From Villigracilis sp024434165 (GTDB lineage: Bacteria > Chloroflexota > Anaerolineae > Anaerolineales > Villigracilaceae), in assembly GCA_030263665.1 (NCBI GenBank), contig SZPK01000008.1, forward strand, positions 124,001-188,000: a DNA stretch of 64,000 nt, in the 5' to 3' direction. Shown piece after piece: positions 26,669 to 34,948 of the stretch. The notes below the pieces were generated by a model. It was not told where the DNA came from, made no database searches, and was given only the letters and a program-made list of their open reading frames with translations. How positions within the stretch are numbered: position 1 is the stretch's first letter; each line of letters opens with the position of its first letter. The translations under genes were made by a program, and so were the position numbers.

Positions 26669-27118
26669 TCCTGTTTCCGTCTCCAATTCCTGCGCGGCTC
26701 GGGTGAGGAGGGCAAGCGCTTCGTTGACTTTGGTTTTCTCCTCCGCGGTCAAGCCTGTCATCAATTCGTCCATCCAGCGGTGGCGTTCCTCATTTCCCTG
26801 GCGGATCAGCGCCCTGCCTTTCTCGGTGAGATTCAGCAGTTTTGCGCGGCGGTCGTTCGGGTCCTCCTCGCGCTGGACCAATCCGCTTTGCACGAGTTTA
26901 TCCACCAATTGGCTGGCAGCCGCAGGGGTGATCTCGAAGCGTTCGCTGACCTCGGACATGCCGCACGCGCCCTTGTAATGCAGCTGCATCAGGATGCTGA
27001 ATTGCGGCATCGAGAGTCCCGTTGATTTCACGAAGAGATGCCAGCCGCGCATCGAGCGGTGCATGAACACATCCATCCAGGAGCGGACGGATTGAGAAAG
27101 GGAGGGGGACTTCGTCAT
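26660..27118 (-). CDS. MarR-family transcriptional regulator of the exporter
   Basis: 152 residues with winged helix: LSMPQFSILMQLHYKG, then MSEVSERFEITPAAASQLVDKLVQSGLVQREEDPNDRRAKLLNLTEKG is the recognition helix and wing in the usual MarR wording. It binds as a dimer to palindromes; a near-perfect one overlaps its own promoter (27136-27153). It lies directly upstream of the two exporter genes on the same strand, the usual arrangement for an efflux pump repressor. The last residues (TGHT) and the stop codon come from a dispersed repeat. Confidence 0.92.
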   Translation of the reverse strand: MTKSPSLSQSVRSWMDVFMHRSMRGWHLFVKSTGLSMPQFSILMQLHYKGACGMSEVSERFEITPAAASQLVDKLVQSGLVQREEDPNDRRAKLLNLTEKGRALIRQGNEERHRWMDELMTGLTAEEKTKVNEALALLTRAAQELETETGHT

Positions 27119-27135
27119 GGTTAAGCCTGCTTTTT

Positions 27136-27153
27136 AGTTAAGCGGGCTTAACT
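27136..27153. promoter_or_regulatory. MarR-type operator palindrome
   Basis: AGTTAAGC-GG-GCTTAACT: eight-base perfect arms around two bases. A further half-site (GTTAAGCC) lies at 27120-27127, next to the start codon. Position over the predicted transcription start suggests autorepression. Confidence 0.8.
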
Positions 27154-27179
27154 TTATACAAGAGTCGGATTTCGGTCAA
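27153..27179 (-). promoter_or_regulatory. Probable promoter of marR-exporter unit
   Basis: On the minus strand TTGACC (27174-27179) and TATAAA (27153-27158) are 15 bases apart, shorter than ideal; TGTATA two bases upstream is an alternative -10. The operator directly follows. Confidence 0.5.
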
Positions 27180-27364
27180 GGGGAGGGACGTTAAAGGTGT
27201 GTTAGAAAAAAGGAGACAAAAGAAAGTTCGGGAGTGCATGAAAGATTCCCCAGCCACAGAGGTCGTTGGGGAAAATCTCTGCGGCGGCACGCTTAATTCG
27301 CCATTCCCGAAAACCCCGGATGTTGCAAAGGTCTTAAAAACCGAACCACTTCGTTGCCGCTTCA

Positions 27365-28261
27365 TTACCCCGGCAAGCCGATATTTCCCTTCACATCCCT
27401 TGCATTCCCCAAATGGGCGGTAAACCAGAACGTCTCGCCGGACTCAAGTCCGAGCAATATCCACTGTAATTCAATCGCCTGCGAGTAGAAGCGCGCCCGC
27501 GGAAGATGCTCATCCAGCTTCGGATATGTCTTCCCCATCTTCGCTACGAATGTTTCACCGTAGGCGGTGATCAAACTGCCGATATCCAATGCCGCATCCC
27601 CGATACCCGCCACACCGAAATCCAGTACCCCGGTGATTTCACGCCGGTTCACGTCGTACAGGATGTGATATGGAGCCAGATCGCCGTGGATGAGCGCCGG
27701 TTGATAATCGAACGGGTCGGACTCCGCTTCCAGCACGGACTCGAAGAGCCGCTCTGCCCATTGGACCTGGTGCTTCAACATGAGCGGATACACCTTTTCT
27801 CTGATGCGCCCGTGAAGTCCCAGCCAGCGCTCGCGAGTTGCGGGGGCGGGCGTAAGCGGAATTTCCCAATCCACGCCGGTAATGCCGGCAGTGTGAAGTC
27901 CGTGCAGAAATTTTCCAAGTTGTTCTGCAATGGACGCTTGTGTTTCTGCGTTCAGGGCAAGGATCGTCTCGCGCAATAAAGGTCCACCGTCAAGGAAGGG
28001 ATACACCACACAGCCGCGTTCGCGGTGGATTGGGGTCGGTACGCCCACGCCGAGGTTCGGGCGGACAAGGTCAAGTATGTTCATTTCAGTGTCGAGGAAG
28101 TCGGCGTAACGTTCCGTTTTGGCGAAGCGGAAGACGAGTTCCCGGTTGACAACGACGACGTCGTTGATCAAGCCCTCCTGATTATGCTCGACGGTTTCGA
28201 TGTTCAACTCCGGCATGATGGCGCGGATGCGTTTCAGCAGGGTTTCGGGGATTTGCGACAT
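27365..28261 (-). CDS. Aminoglycoside-phosphotransferase-like kinase (APH family)
   Basis: 298 residues of protein-kinase-like fold. The N-lobe has NDVVVVNRELVFRFAKTE with the ATP-binding lysine; the catalytic loop is ALIHGDLAPYHILYD (HGD, with His later where many have Asn) and the metal motif is GVLDFGVAGIGDAALDIG. Family members phosphorylate aminoglycosides, macrolides, choline, homoserine or other small alcohols, so resistance should not be assumed. It precedes the phosphodiesterase-like lipoproteins on the minus strand only by position; no operon logic is evident. Confidence 0.85.
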   Translation of the reverse strand: MSQIPETLLKRIRAIMPELNIETVEHNQEGLINDVVVVNRELVFRFAKTERYADFLDTEMNILDLVRPNLGVGVPTPIHRERGCVVYPFLDGGPLLRETILALNAETQASIAEQLGKFLHGLHTAGITGVDWEIPLTPAPATRERWLGLHGRIREKVYPLMLKHQVQWAERLFESVLEAESDPFDYQPALIHGDLAPYHILYDVNRREITGVLDFGVAGIGDAALDIGSLITAYGETFVAKMGKTYPKLDEHLPRARFYSQAIELQWILLGLESGETFWFTAHLGNARDVKGNIGLPG

Positions 28262-28297
28262 GGGAAATTTCCTGGTTGAATTTGTACCACCGCCGCA

Positions 28298-29323
28298 CTA
28301 CGGCGTCACGCCGGGACAGCCTCCCGCACGCGAGGCATCGTACGGCATCCCAAACGCTTCGTAGACGGGCGCGCCGTCCCAATCCGCGGGGATGGGCAGA
28401 CCGAGCGCAAAGGCAATCGTGGCGGCGGTATCCATGATGTAGACCTGCGTCTGCAGCTCGCCGGGCGCAATGCGCGGACCGCTGACAACCCACGGGATGG
28501 TCATATCGCCGGGCAGTTCCGTACCGTGTGTGGTGTCGTGCCCGCCGTGATCGGAAGTGACGATGATGAGCGTATCGTCGTACATGCCGCGGCTTTTCAT
28601 CACTTCGAGCAGCAAACCGAACGAGTCGTCATCCCTTTTGTAGGCGCGCAATTGCCCCGGCGACATCCAGCCGTACTCGTGTCCTGCCAGGTCGCCGTCG
28701 GGGAAGTGCATGAGCATCAGCCCAAAGCCCTCACGGATCTGTTCGATTGCCATGTTTTCGAGGGTGGTGATGTCCTTGATTTTATCGGTCACGTCAATAA
28801 AGCCGAAAAAGTCGGTGCTGCCCGGCTCGGTGACCTGACGCAGTTTTTCCTTGCCCGCCACAAGGACCGTCCGCAAGCCGGAAGCATGCGCCAGGTCGAA
28901 AATGTCGGCGCCAAGCGCAAAGCCGTTTTCCGGCACGTACTCGTTCCAGCGGACAATGTGCTTCGCCGGGCATGTGCCGGTCAGCATCGAGGCGTGGGCG
29001 GGAAGGGTCAGGCTGGGGTTAATGGTCTGCGCGCGCAGGGTGTATGCGCCGCTTTGCATCAGGGAGAGGACGTTGGTCATCCCGGCGGCTGCGATGGCGT
29101 CGGGGCGCAAGCCGTCGAAGGTGACGATCAACACGCGCGAAACAGCGGGCAGCGGTGTGGGCGTGATCGTCGGCAGGAGCGTTGCAAGGGGAGAGGGGGT
29201 GGGGCTTGGGGTGAGAGTCGCTGTCGGAATCAGAGTCGGGGTCGAGGTCGGGGTTGAAGCGTTGACTCCACAGGCTTGAAGAAACAACATGAAGAGGATC
29301 ACGAGGCGGAGGCGTCTGGTCAT
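28298..29323 (-). CDS. Alkaline-phosphatase-superfamily phosphodiesterase-like lipoprotein (copy 1)
   Basis: 341 residues. Signal peptide ending LFLQAC (Cys18), Thr/Pro linker to about residue 58, then a type I phosphodiesterase/nucleotide pyrophosphatase domain: VLIVTFDGLRPDAI (metal Asp), NPSLTLPAHASMLTG (nucleophile region), HFPDGDLAGHEYGW (metal Asp/His) and IIVTSDHGGHDTTHG (metal Asp-His-His). All metal ligands appear present. Likely outside the cell, attached by lipid, cleaving phosphodiester or phosphate substrates. Paralogue of the gene just upstream (29360-30433), 36 bases apart. Confidence 0.88.
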   Translation of the reverse strand: MTRRLRLVILFMLFLQACGVNASTPTSTPTLIPTATLTPSPTPSPLATLLPTITPTPLPAVSRVLIVTFDGLRPDAIAAAGMTNVLSLMQSGAYTLRAQTINPSLTLPAHASMLTGTCPAKHIVRWNEYVPENGFALGADIFDLAHASGLRTVLVAGKEKLRQVTEPGSTDFFGFIDVTDKIKDITTLENMAIEQIREGFGLMLMHFPDGDLAGHEYGWMSPGQLRAYKRDDDSFGLLLEVMKSRGMYDDTLIIVTSDHGGHDTTHGTELPGDMTIPWVVSGPRIAPGELQTQVYIMDTAATIAFALGLPIPADWDGAPVYEAFGMPYDASRAGGCPGVTP

Positions 29324-29359
29324 ATCGGGTATTCGTTTTTCCGGGGTGGGGATTTTGAA

Positions 29360-30433
29360 TCACTGCTTGCAAGGGTAGCTTTCGTGCGTCTCGACCTGCG
29401 GTTCGCCGAAGGCTTCATAGACGGGAATGCCGTCCCAATCCTCCTGCAGAGGGAGACCGAGGGCATAGGCGACCGTCGCGGCGGTATCCATGGTGTAGAT
29501 GGGCAGGGTGAGTTCCTTTTGCACCACGCCGGGACCGTAGGCGATCCAGGGAATGCGAAAGTCTTCGATCAGTGTGCCGATGTGGTTCGTATCGTGCCCG
29601 CCGTGGTCGGCTGTGACCATGATGAAGGTGGTCTCGAAAAGTCCGTTATCCTTGAGCGCTTGAATGATTTTCCCCAGCACTTCATCGCCCTGACGGAGGA
29701 CTTTCATGTACTCGCCGGACATCCAGCCGTATTTGTGTCCGCGATTGTCGCCGCCGGCAAAATGAACGAACATCAAGCCGAAATCCGCTTCGATCTGCGG
29801 GAGGACGGCGCGCTCGATGGCAGGCTCGCCATACGCCACCTCGAAGACCTGCGTGGTCTCCGGCTCCGCCAGTTGACGGAGTTTATCCTTGCTGACGATC
29901 ATGACCGTCCTCAGCCCGGCTTCAGCCGCCAGGTCGAACACATCCACGCCTTTGGAATAGCCCATGTACATGTAGAATTTGTTGTAGATAACGCCGTGGT
30001 CTTCCATGCAAAGACCCGAAAGCATGGAGGCATGGCTGGGCGACGTGGCGGGGTAGTCAATGGTGCGCGCGCTGGTGGGTGCGTAAGCGCCGCCCTTCAT
30101 CAACTCCATCAGGTTCGGCATGGGCGCCTGCTCGATGGCGTCGGGGCGCAAGCCGTCGAAACTGATGATGAGCGCGCGTTCGATGCTGGCTTTGGACGGG
30201 GTGGGCGTAAGTGTGGGGGCAGGCTTGGGCGTGGGGGTCCGTGTGGCGGTTGCCGTGGGAGAGGCTGTGGATGTGGAAATCGTCTCCGGCAGGGTTTGTG
30301 TGGCAGCAGCTTGCACCGGCGGCAGGATGGGAGTCCCGGCGGGCGCAGGGGCGAGGGAACTGCCCCAAATGTTGGGAAGCGGGCCGCAACCCGCCGCAAG
30401 AAATACTGCCAGGAAAACGAAAAAGCGCTTCAG
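29360..30433 (-). CDS. Alkaline-phosphatase-superfamily phosphodiesterase-like lipoprotein (copy 2), apparent CTG start
   Basis: About 357 residues. Domain motifs match the neighbour: ALIISFDGLRPDAI, TSPSHASMLSG, HFAGGDNRGHKYGW, MVTADHGGHDTNH, and the closing DWDGIPVYEAFG. The shortest recognisable start (GTG at 30316) would lack a signal peptide. Reading further upstream in frame gives KRFFVFLAVFLAAGC, a perfect lipoprotein signal, directly behind CTG at 30433, which has GGAGAAG eight bases ahead. No ATG, GTG or TTG is in frame there, so either CTG initiates or a base is wrong. The nucleophile region (YPATSPSH) differs from copy 1 (NPSLTLPAH). Confidence 0.8.
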   Translation of the reverse strand: MKRFFVFLAVFLAAGCGPLPNIWGSSLAPAPAGTPILPPVQAAATQTLPETISTSTASPTATATRTPTPKPAPTLTPTPSKASIERALIISFDGLRPDAIEQAPMPNLMELMKGGAYAPTSARTIDYPATSPSHASMLSGLCMEDHGVIYNKFYMYMGYSKGVDVFDLAAEAGLRTVMIVSKDKLRQLAEPETTQVFEVAYGEPAIERAVLPQIEADFGLMFVHFAGGDNRGHKYGWMSGEYMKVLRQGDEVLGKIIQALKDNGLFETTFIMVTADHGGHDTNHIGTLIEDFRIPWIAYGPGVVQKELTLPIYTMDTAATVAYALGLPLQEDWDGIPVYEAFGEPQVETHESYPCKQ

Positions 30434-30494
30434 GGGAACTTCTCCAATGATGGTTTCCGCAAACCAATCGGTAAACCATCCAACTACCTGCCTG

Positions 30495-30538
30495 CTCGAG
30501 CCGCAGTCCTCGGCGGCGTCCCCGCCGCCGAGAGCATG
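30495..30538. repeat. GC-rich repeat core (CGGCGGCGTCCCCGCCGCCGA)
   Basis: CGAGCCGCAGTCCTCGGCGG followed by CGTCCCCGCCGCCGAGAGC is the core of the 11073/34967 elements in inverted orientation, without terminal repeats. Confidence 0.7.
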
Positions 30539-30560
30539 GAACGGATTAAAACATCACACA

Positions 30561-32213
30561 CTACTTCAACATCGGCATCTTGATTCCATGGCGCTTCGCG
30601 GCGGCGATGGCAATTTCATACCCCGCATCCGCATGGCGCACGACACCCATGCCGGGGTCGGTAGTCAGCACCCGTTCCAATCGGCGCGCGGCTTCGGGCG
30701 TGCCGTCCGCCACAATGACTTGGCCGGCGTGCTGGCTGTATCCCATGCCCACGCCGCCGCCGTGATGGAACGAGACCCAGGTTGCGCCGCCGACGGCATT
30801 GATGAGCGCGTTCAAAATCGCCCAATCCGAAATGGCATCCGAGCCGTCCTTCATCGCTTCGGTCTCGCGGTTGGGCGAAGCGACCGAACCCGAATCCAAA
30901 TGATCGCGCCCGATGACAATCGGCGCTTTCACCTTGCCGCTTGCAACGAGTTCGTTGAACTTCAATCCCGCATTCACGCGCTCGCCATAACCGAGCCAGC
31001 AAATCCGCGCGGGCAAGCCCTGGAACGGCACTTTCTCGCGCGCCATCTTCAACCAGCGGTGCAAATGCGCGTCTTCGGGGAACAGTTCCATGATCGCCTG
31101 ATCGGTGGTGTAAATATCTTCCTTCTCGCCCGAAAGCGCCACCCAGCGGAACGGTCCCTTGCCCTCGCAAAACAGCGGGCGGATGTATGCCGGCACAAAG
31201 CCGGGGAACTCGAACGCATCGGTCACGCCGTGGTTGTATGCCTGCTGGCGGATGTTGTTGCCATAATCGAACACCTCCGAGCCTTTGCGCTGAAATTCCA
31301 GCATGGCGCGCACGTGCTTCGCCATCGAATCCATCGCCATCTTTTTATATTTTTCGGGATTTTCGACCCGTAACTGATTCGCCGCCGTCACCGACAACCC
31401 CGACGGGACGTACATCAACGCCTCATGCGCCGACGTTTGGTCTGTCACCACATCGGGAATGACTCCACGCTGGGAGAGTTCGTGATACACATCCGCCGCG
31501 TTGCCAATGAGACCGATGGATTTCGGCGTTTTGTTCTTTACGTTGTCCTCCACCAGCGTCATCGCCTCTTCGAGGTTATCCACCACCATATCCACATAGC
31601 CGATGGCGCGGCGGCGTTCCGCGCGTTCGGGGTCCACTTCCACGATCAACCCCACGCCTTCATTCATGGTGATCGCCAGCGGCTGCGCGCCGCCCATGCC
31701 GCCCAAACCAGCCGTCAAAACGAATTTGCCTTTCAGCGAACCCCAGCCTTTGAGTTTGGCGAGCGCGCCGAAGGTTTCGTATGTCCCCTGCAGGATGCCC
31801 TGCGTGCCGATGTAAATCCACGAACCGGCGGTCATCTGCCCGTACATGATGAGTCCCTTTTTGGCGAGTTCATCGAAATGCTCCCACGTCGCCCAGTGCG
31901 GCACAAGGTTGGAGTTGGCGATCAACACGCGCGGCGCGTCCTGGTGGGATCTGAAAATCACCACCGGTTTGCCGGATTGCACCAGCAGGGTTTCGTCCTC
32001 TTCGAGGTTTTTGAGCGATTCGAGAATCGCATCGAAGGATTCCCAATCGCGGGCGGCTTTTCCGCGCCCGCCGTAGACGACAAGGTCTTCGGGTCTCTCC
32101 GCCACTTCGGGGTCAAGATTGTTTTGAATCATGCGGTAGGCGGCTTCGCTCAGCCAGTTCTTGCAGGTGAGTTGCGTTCCACGCGGCGCGCGGACGGTGC
32201 GGGGATTGGACAT
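30561..32213 (-). CDS. hutU: Urocanate hydratase
   Basis: 550 residues, full length for the family. Adds water to urocanate in histidine breakdown, using tightly bound NAD+. GLGGMGGAQPLAITMNEG is the nucleotide site, TDQTSAHEALMYVPSGL and GLPARICWLGYGERVNAGLKFNELV with GRDHLDSGSVASPNRETEAM are characteristic, and GGGVGMGYSQHAGQV is the C-terminal signature. No hutH, hutI or hutG is in the window. The upstream lipoprotein gene ends 12 bases before its start. Confidence 0.97.
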   Translation of the reverse strand: MSNPRTVRAPRGTQLTCKNWLSEAAYRMIQNNLDPEVAERPEDLVVYGGRGKAARDWESFDAILESLKNLEEDETLLVQSGKPVVIFRSHQDAPRVLIANSNLVPHWATWEHFDELAKKGLIMYGQMTAGSWIYIGTQGILQGTYETFGALAKLKGWGSLKGKFVLTAGLGGMGGAQPLAITMNEGVGLIVEVDPERAERRRAIGYVDMVVDNLEEAMTLVEDNVKNKTPKSIGLIGNAADVYHELSQRGVIPDVVTDQTSAHEALMYVPSGLSVTAANQLRVENPEKYKKMAMDSMAKHVRAMLEFQRKGSEVFDYGNNIRQQAYNHGVTDAFEFPGFVPAYIRPLFCEGKGPFRWVALSGEKEDIYTTDQAIMELFPEDAHLHRWLKMAREKVPFQGLPARICWLGYGERVNAGLKFNELVASGKVKAPIVIGRDHLDSGSVASPNRETEAMKDGSDAISDWAILNALINAVGGATWVSFHHGGGVGMGYSQHAGQVIVADGTPEAARRLERVLTTDPGMGVVRHADAGYEIAIAAAKRHGIKMPMLK

Positions 32214-32225
32214 GAAAATCGGCTC

Positions 32226-33077
32226 CTATTGTCTGATGGCAAATGATTCGACGATCTCATCGAACGAAGGCACGACGGTCTCCTGCCACGTTTCGGTGGT
32301 GGATAAGGTAATGGAAAGCGCGCCCACAGGCAGTTCAAAGAACGCCAGTTTCTGGTAGATGACGATGTTCGCGCCATCCTGCGTGACGGCGGGGGTGCGG
32401 GACGTGATGACGCCGAAGGGCACGCCGTCTTTCGTGGTCAGCACTTCGGTGGTCAGCACCTCAGCCCCTTCGATGGAAGCCGGCAGGCTGTCTGCCAGTT
32501 CCTGCAAGCGGGCGTCGTCCGGCAGGGATAAATTCTCCTGCTGGTCCCAGAGGAAGTTGACGTTGGTGACGAACCCGCCGTCAATGTGCTCTTCGTTAAT
32601 ATCCAGCAGGAACAGGCGGAAGAGGTTCGGGTCCTGTCCTTGAATGGCGCCCAGGGAGCGTTGAATGGCGGGGTTGGACGCCTCGGGCAGGAGCCAGGCA
32701 TCGAGGAATTCCGGCGCGTTGACGCGCAGGGCAAGCCACGGCATGGGGATCGTGACCTCGTATTTGCCCAGCAGGTCAATGAAACTGCTGGTGCCGTCGG
32801 CGTTTTTGTTCAGCACGCTTTCCGCGGACTGGGTGGGCGTGGCGGCAATTTCAGCGGACGTTGGCGCGGGGGTGGAAGTCGCTGCGAGATCAATGGCGGG
32901 CGCGGCTTGCTGGGTCAACTGAAGCGCGGCGGAAACCGTCCCGGCGACCATGATTTCCAGCCGTGTATCAGGCGTCGGCGAAGCGGGAGGCGCGGAGGTC
33001 GTCACTCCAGGCACGGCGCACGCCAGGGCGGTCATCAGGAGGGCGAGCGAGGCGGGCAATCCTCGTTGTCGGTTCAT
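32226..33077 (-). CDS. Hypothetical lipoprotein
   Basis: 283 residues, not recognised. Lipoprotein signal ending MTALAC (Cys20), a Thr/Pro/Ala-rich linker to about residue 85, and one globular domain with strands such as YEVTIPMPWLALRVN and ANIVIYQKLAFFELPVGALSITLSTT; the wording resembles PsbP/LpqN-like proteins but I would not assign it. Start at 33077 because AAGGA lies eight bases ahead of that ATG; two other in-frame starts lie just upstream. It precedes hutU closely, perhaps in one transcript. Confidence 0.72.
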   Translation of the reverse strand: MNRQRGLPASLALLMTALACAVPGVTTSAPPASPTPDTRLEIMVAGTVSAALQLTQQAAPAIDLAATSTPAPTSAEIAATPTQSAESVLNKNADGTSSFIDLLGKYEVTIPMPWLALRVNAPEFLDAWLLPEASNPAIQRSLGAIQGQDPNLFRLFLLDINEEHIDGGFVTNVNFLWDQQENLSLPDDARLQELADSLPASIEGAEVLTTEVLTTKDGVPFGVITSRTPAVTQDGANIVIYQKLAFFELPVGALSITLSTTETWQETVVPSFDEIVESFAIRQ

Positions 33078-33154
33078 GGGGTCCATCCTTGATTGCAAAG
33101 TAAAAAAGCCTCCCGGCTATTATAAGCCGAGAGGCTGGGATGTTCGAGCGAAAT

Positions 33155-33568
33155 TCAGACGGTGGTTTGTTTCTTTGCGACCATATCAGCGAAGTTTGTG
33201 CCCTTCAACCGGCGCACCAGGTCTTCCTGCGCTTCGCACCACACCGGGCGCAGGGGGCAGTTTTCGTCGAACGAACACGCGCCGCTATCGCCCACGCATT
33301 CGTTGAGCTGGATGGGACCATCAATGGCTTCGATGACTTCGAGCAGGGAGATGTCCTTCGGGTCCCGCGCCAGCGTCACCCCGCCGCGTGCGCCGCGTGA
33401 GGTATGCAGCAACCCGGCGATCGAAAGCTGAGAGATGATTTTGGCGAGGAACGAAGGCGGGATGCGCTGTTCCTCGGCGATTGAACTCGTGGCGGTCCGC
33501 TGTTCGCCGTTGCGCGCAAGGTGAAGCACAGCGCGGACGGCATAATCGGCTTGGCGGGTGATTTGCAT
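33155..33568 (-). CDS. Rrf2-family transcriptional regulator with Fe-S-type cysteines
   Basis: 137 residues. Winged helix MQITRQADYAVRAVLHLA, IPPSFLAKIISQLSIAGLLHTSRGARGGVTLAR and LLEVIEAIDGPIQLNEC are standard Rrf2 wording. Three cysteines in the usual Fe-S cluster loop (NECVGDSGACSFDENCPLRPVWC, spacing x6 and x5) point to an IscR/NsrR-type sensor of iron-sulfur status, NO or redox. No isc or suf genes adjoin, so targets are elsewhere. A palindrome in its own leader (33588-33600) may serve autoregulation. Confidence 0.92.
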   Translation of the reverse strand: MQITRQADYAVRAVLHLARNGEQRTATSSIAEEQRIPPSFLAKIISQLSIAGLLHTSRGARGGVTLARDPKDISLLEVIEAIDGPIQLNECVGDSGACSFDENCPLRPVWCEAQEDLVRRLKGTNFADMVAKKQTTV

Positions 33569-33587
33569 ACAAACCTCACTTAAAAAA

Positions 33588-33600
33588 GGTAAAAATTACC
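33588..33600. promoter_or_regulatory. Candidate Rrf2 operator palindrome
   Basis: GGTAA-AAA-TTACC, a perfect five-base inverted repeat with a three-base centre, between the predicted -10 and the rrf2 start codon. Confidence 0.55.
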
Positions 33601-33610
33601 TACAATCACG

Positions 33611-33639
33611 ATTTTATTGTGAAAACAGGCTCAAGGCAA
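33611..33639 (-). promoter_or_regulatory. Promoter of the Rrf2 gene
   Basis: On the minus strand TTGCCT (33634-33639) and TAAAAT (33611-33616) are separated by 17 bases. Confidence 0.6.
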
Positions 33640-33783
33640 GTGATAGAGGTCATAGAGGAATTATGACCTTTTACTCTGAATTACAGGCGCGTTGAGACGG
33701 GACAAGCCCGCCTTTTCATGAAAAAACGCATCGCGGGTTGCGAAATCCGCGATGCGCAGCGTGCCGGTGAATTCTCTTCGGCG

Positions 33784-34629
33784 TTATCGTGTAAGCGTGA
33801 GATTCCCCGCCCCCATTTCGATGACGAAGGTGAGTGTGGGACCTTCGCCTTCCTGTTTGTAGGCGTTTCCGCTTCCGCTCCAGCCGGGACCTGCGTTGAC
33901 GTTCGACAAGCCTCCCTCCACCGTGACGACGGCGTTGACGCCTTCCGGGATGACGATGATGATGTTGCTCAAGCCGCTTTCGATCTTGATCGAGGCGTCG
34001 CGCCGGAGTTCGCCGGAGAAATCGAGGGTGTAATCGCCCGCGCCGGAGGAGAAGTCAAAGATGCTGAAGTTGGCGTTGGCGAGCCCGGTCATGGTCACAT
34101 TCGACGCGCCGGTGGAATACAGGAACGAAGACATTTCCGCCTGGTTCGGCTCGGAGAACGCAAGTTCGACATCCGCCGCGCCGTCGTTGATGGTGAGGCT
34201 GGTGAGCGCCAGCCCGCCGAACTCGTAGGACCCATCATAGGCGCCGGCGTCAATGGACAGGTTCATGGGCTGCGCGCCGAGTTTGAAATCCCACTCGTTC
34301 TTGAGGTTATCGAAGGATGGAAAGTTGGGGAATTCCACGTTTCCCATTTTGATTTCCACATTGCCGCCGTCTTCGACGATTTCAGGTTTGAACTCCTCGT
34401 AATTGTAGGTGGCGGTTCCGTCCACGAGCGTGTCTGCGCCGGGGGCGAGGGTCAGGTCGCCTGCGCCGAATGAAAGCTGCAAATTGACCTCCTCCGCGTC
34501 GGGGTAGTCCACGCGGATTTGGTCGGTCACTTCGGCTCCGGGCGTGGGAGCCTGCGGCAGGTTTACGTCGAATCCGCAGGCGAGTGTGGCAAGCGCGAGA
34601 ATCGCGATGAAAATTATCAGTCTGTACAT
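33784..34629 (-). CDS. Lipoprotein with repetitive beta-structure (LiaF/DUF2154 or adhesin-like)
   Basis: 281 residues. Signal ending ALATLAC (Cys18). The mature part is built of alternating strands with repeated glycine turns: NLQLSFGAGDLTLAPGA, LTINDGAADVELAFSE, STGASNVTMTGLANANF, FSSGAGDYTLDFSGELRRD, KIESGLSNIIIVIPEGV. This ladder pattern is seen in toast-rack/DUF2154 (LiaF-like) and DUF4097-type right-handed beta structures. Likely attached to the outer face of the membrane; binding partner unknown. No envelope-stress genes adjoin it. Confidence 0.72.
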   Translation of the reverse strand: MYRLIIFIAILALATLACGFDVNLPQAPTPGAEVTDQIRVDYPDAEEVNLQLSFGAGDLTLAPGADTLVDGTATYNYEEFKPEIVEDGGNVEIKMGNVEFPNFPSFDNLKNEWDFKLGAQPMNLSIDAGAYDGSYEFGGLALTSLTINDGAADVELAFSEPNQAEMSSFLYSTGASNVTMTGLANANFSIFDFSSGAGDYTLDFSGELRRDASIKIESGLSNIIIVIPEGVNAVVTVEGGLSNVNAGPGWSGSGNAYKQEGEGPTLTFVIEMGAGNLTLTR

Positions 34630-34696
34630 AAGAAAAACCTCCTCAGGTTAGTGCAAGAAGGTATACGAGGGAAAGCGGAAAGTGGTTGCGAGAGAT

Positions 34697-34752
34697 TTGT
34701 CAAAGGTCGAAAGTCGAAGGTCAGGATACGACTTTCGATTTTCGACCTTCAA
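34697..34752. repeat. GTCGAAGGTCRAAAGTC palindromic repeat at the end of the DUF2277 gene
   Basis: AAAGGTCGAAAGTCGAAGGTC and GACTTTCGATTTTCGACCTTC are near-inverted arms. Relatives at 38588-38643, 37821-37878 and 61033-61080. It contains the stop codon and last codons of the DUF2277 gene. Confidence 0.8.
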
Positions 34753-34948
34753 CTGTTTTTAAGTTTGCCAGGATTTTCCTTGTAGACTCCGCCACTTCTT
34801 CAATGGCTTTGTTGAACGCTTCTTCATTTGCTTTTGACGGTTTGCGATACCCGCTCACTTTCCGCACGTATTGCAAAGCGGCTTCGTAAATCTCCTGCTC
34901 GGTGACGGGGTGATCCATATTTCTAAGGGGTTTGATGCTTCGGCACAT
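34721..34948 (-). CDS. DUF2277 family protein with repeat-derived C-terminus
   Basis: 75 residues. MCRSIKPLRN at the start, then VTEQEIYEAALQYVRKVSG and KPSKANEEAFNKAIEEVAEST, are the hallmark of this small all-helical family of unknown function. Family members end about where AESTRKILANL stops here; the last dozen residues (TVEGRKSKVVS) are read from the dispersed repeat at 34697-34752, which also gives the stop codon. Confidence 0.88.
   Translation of the reverse strand: MCRSIKPLRNMDHPVTEQEIYEAALQYVRKVSGYRKPSKANEEAFNKAIEEVAESTRKILANLKTVEGRKSKVVS

Noticed and set aside
27119..27364. Small genes in the gap before the phosphotransferase
   Set aside because: Frames of 60-75 codons on both strands lack ribosome sites and recognisable products; only the MarR operator and promoter are supported.
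27365..28261. Antibiotic-resistance gene (aminoglycoside phosphotransferase)
   Set aside because: The kinase fold is clear but the family is broad and nothing in the sequence or context shows drug specificity.
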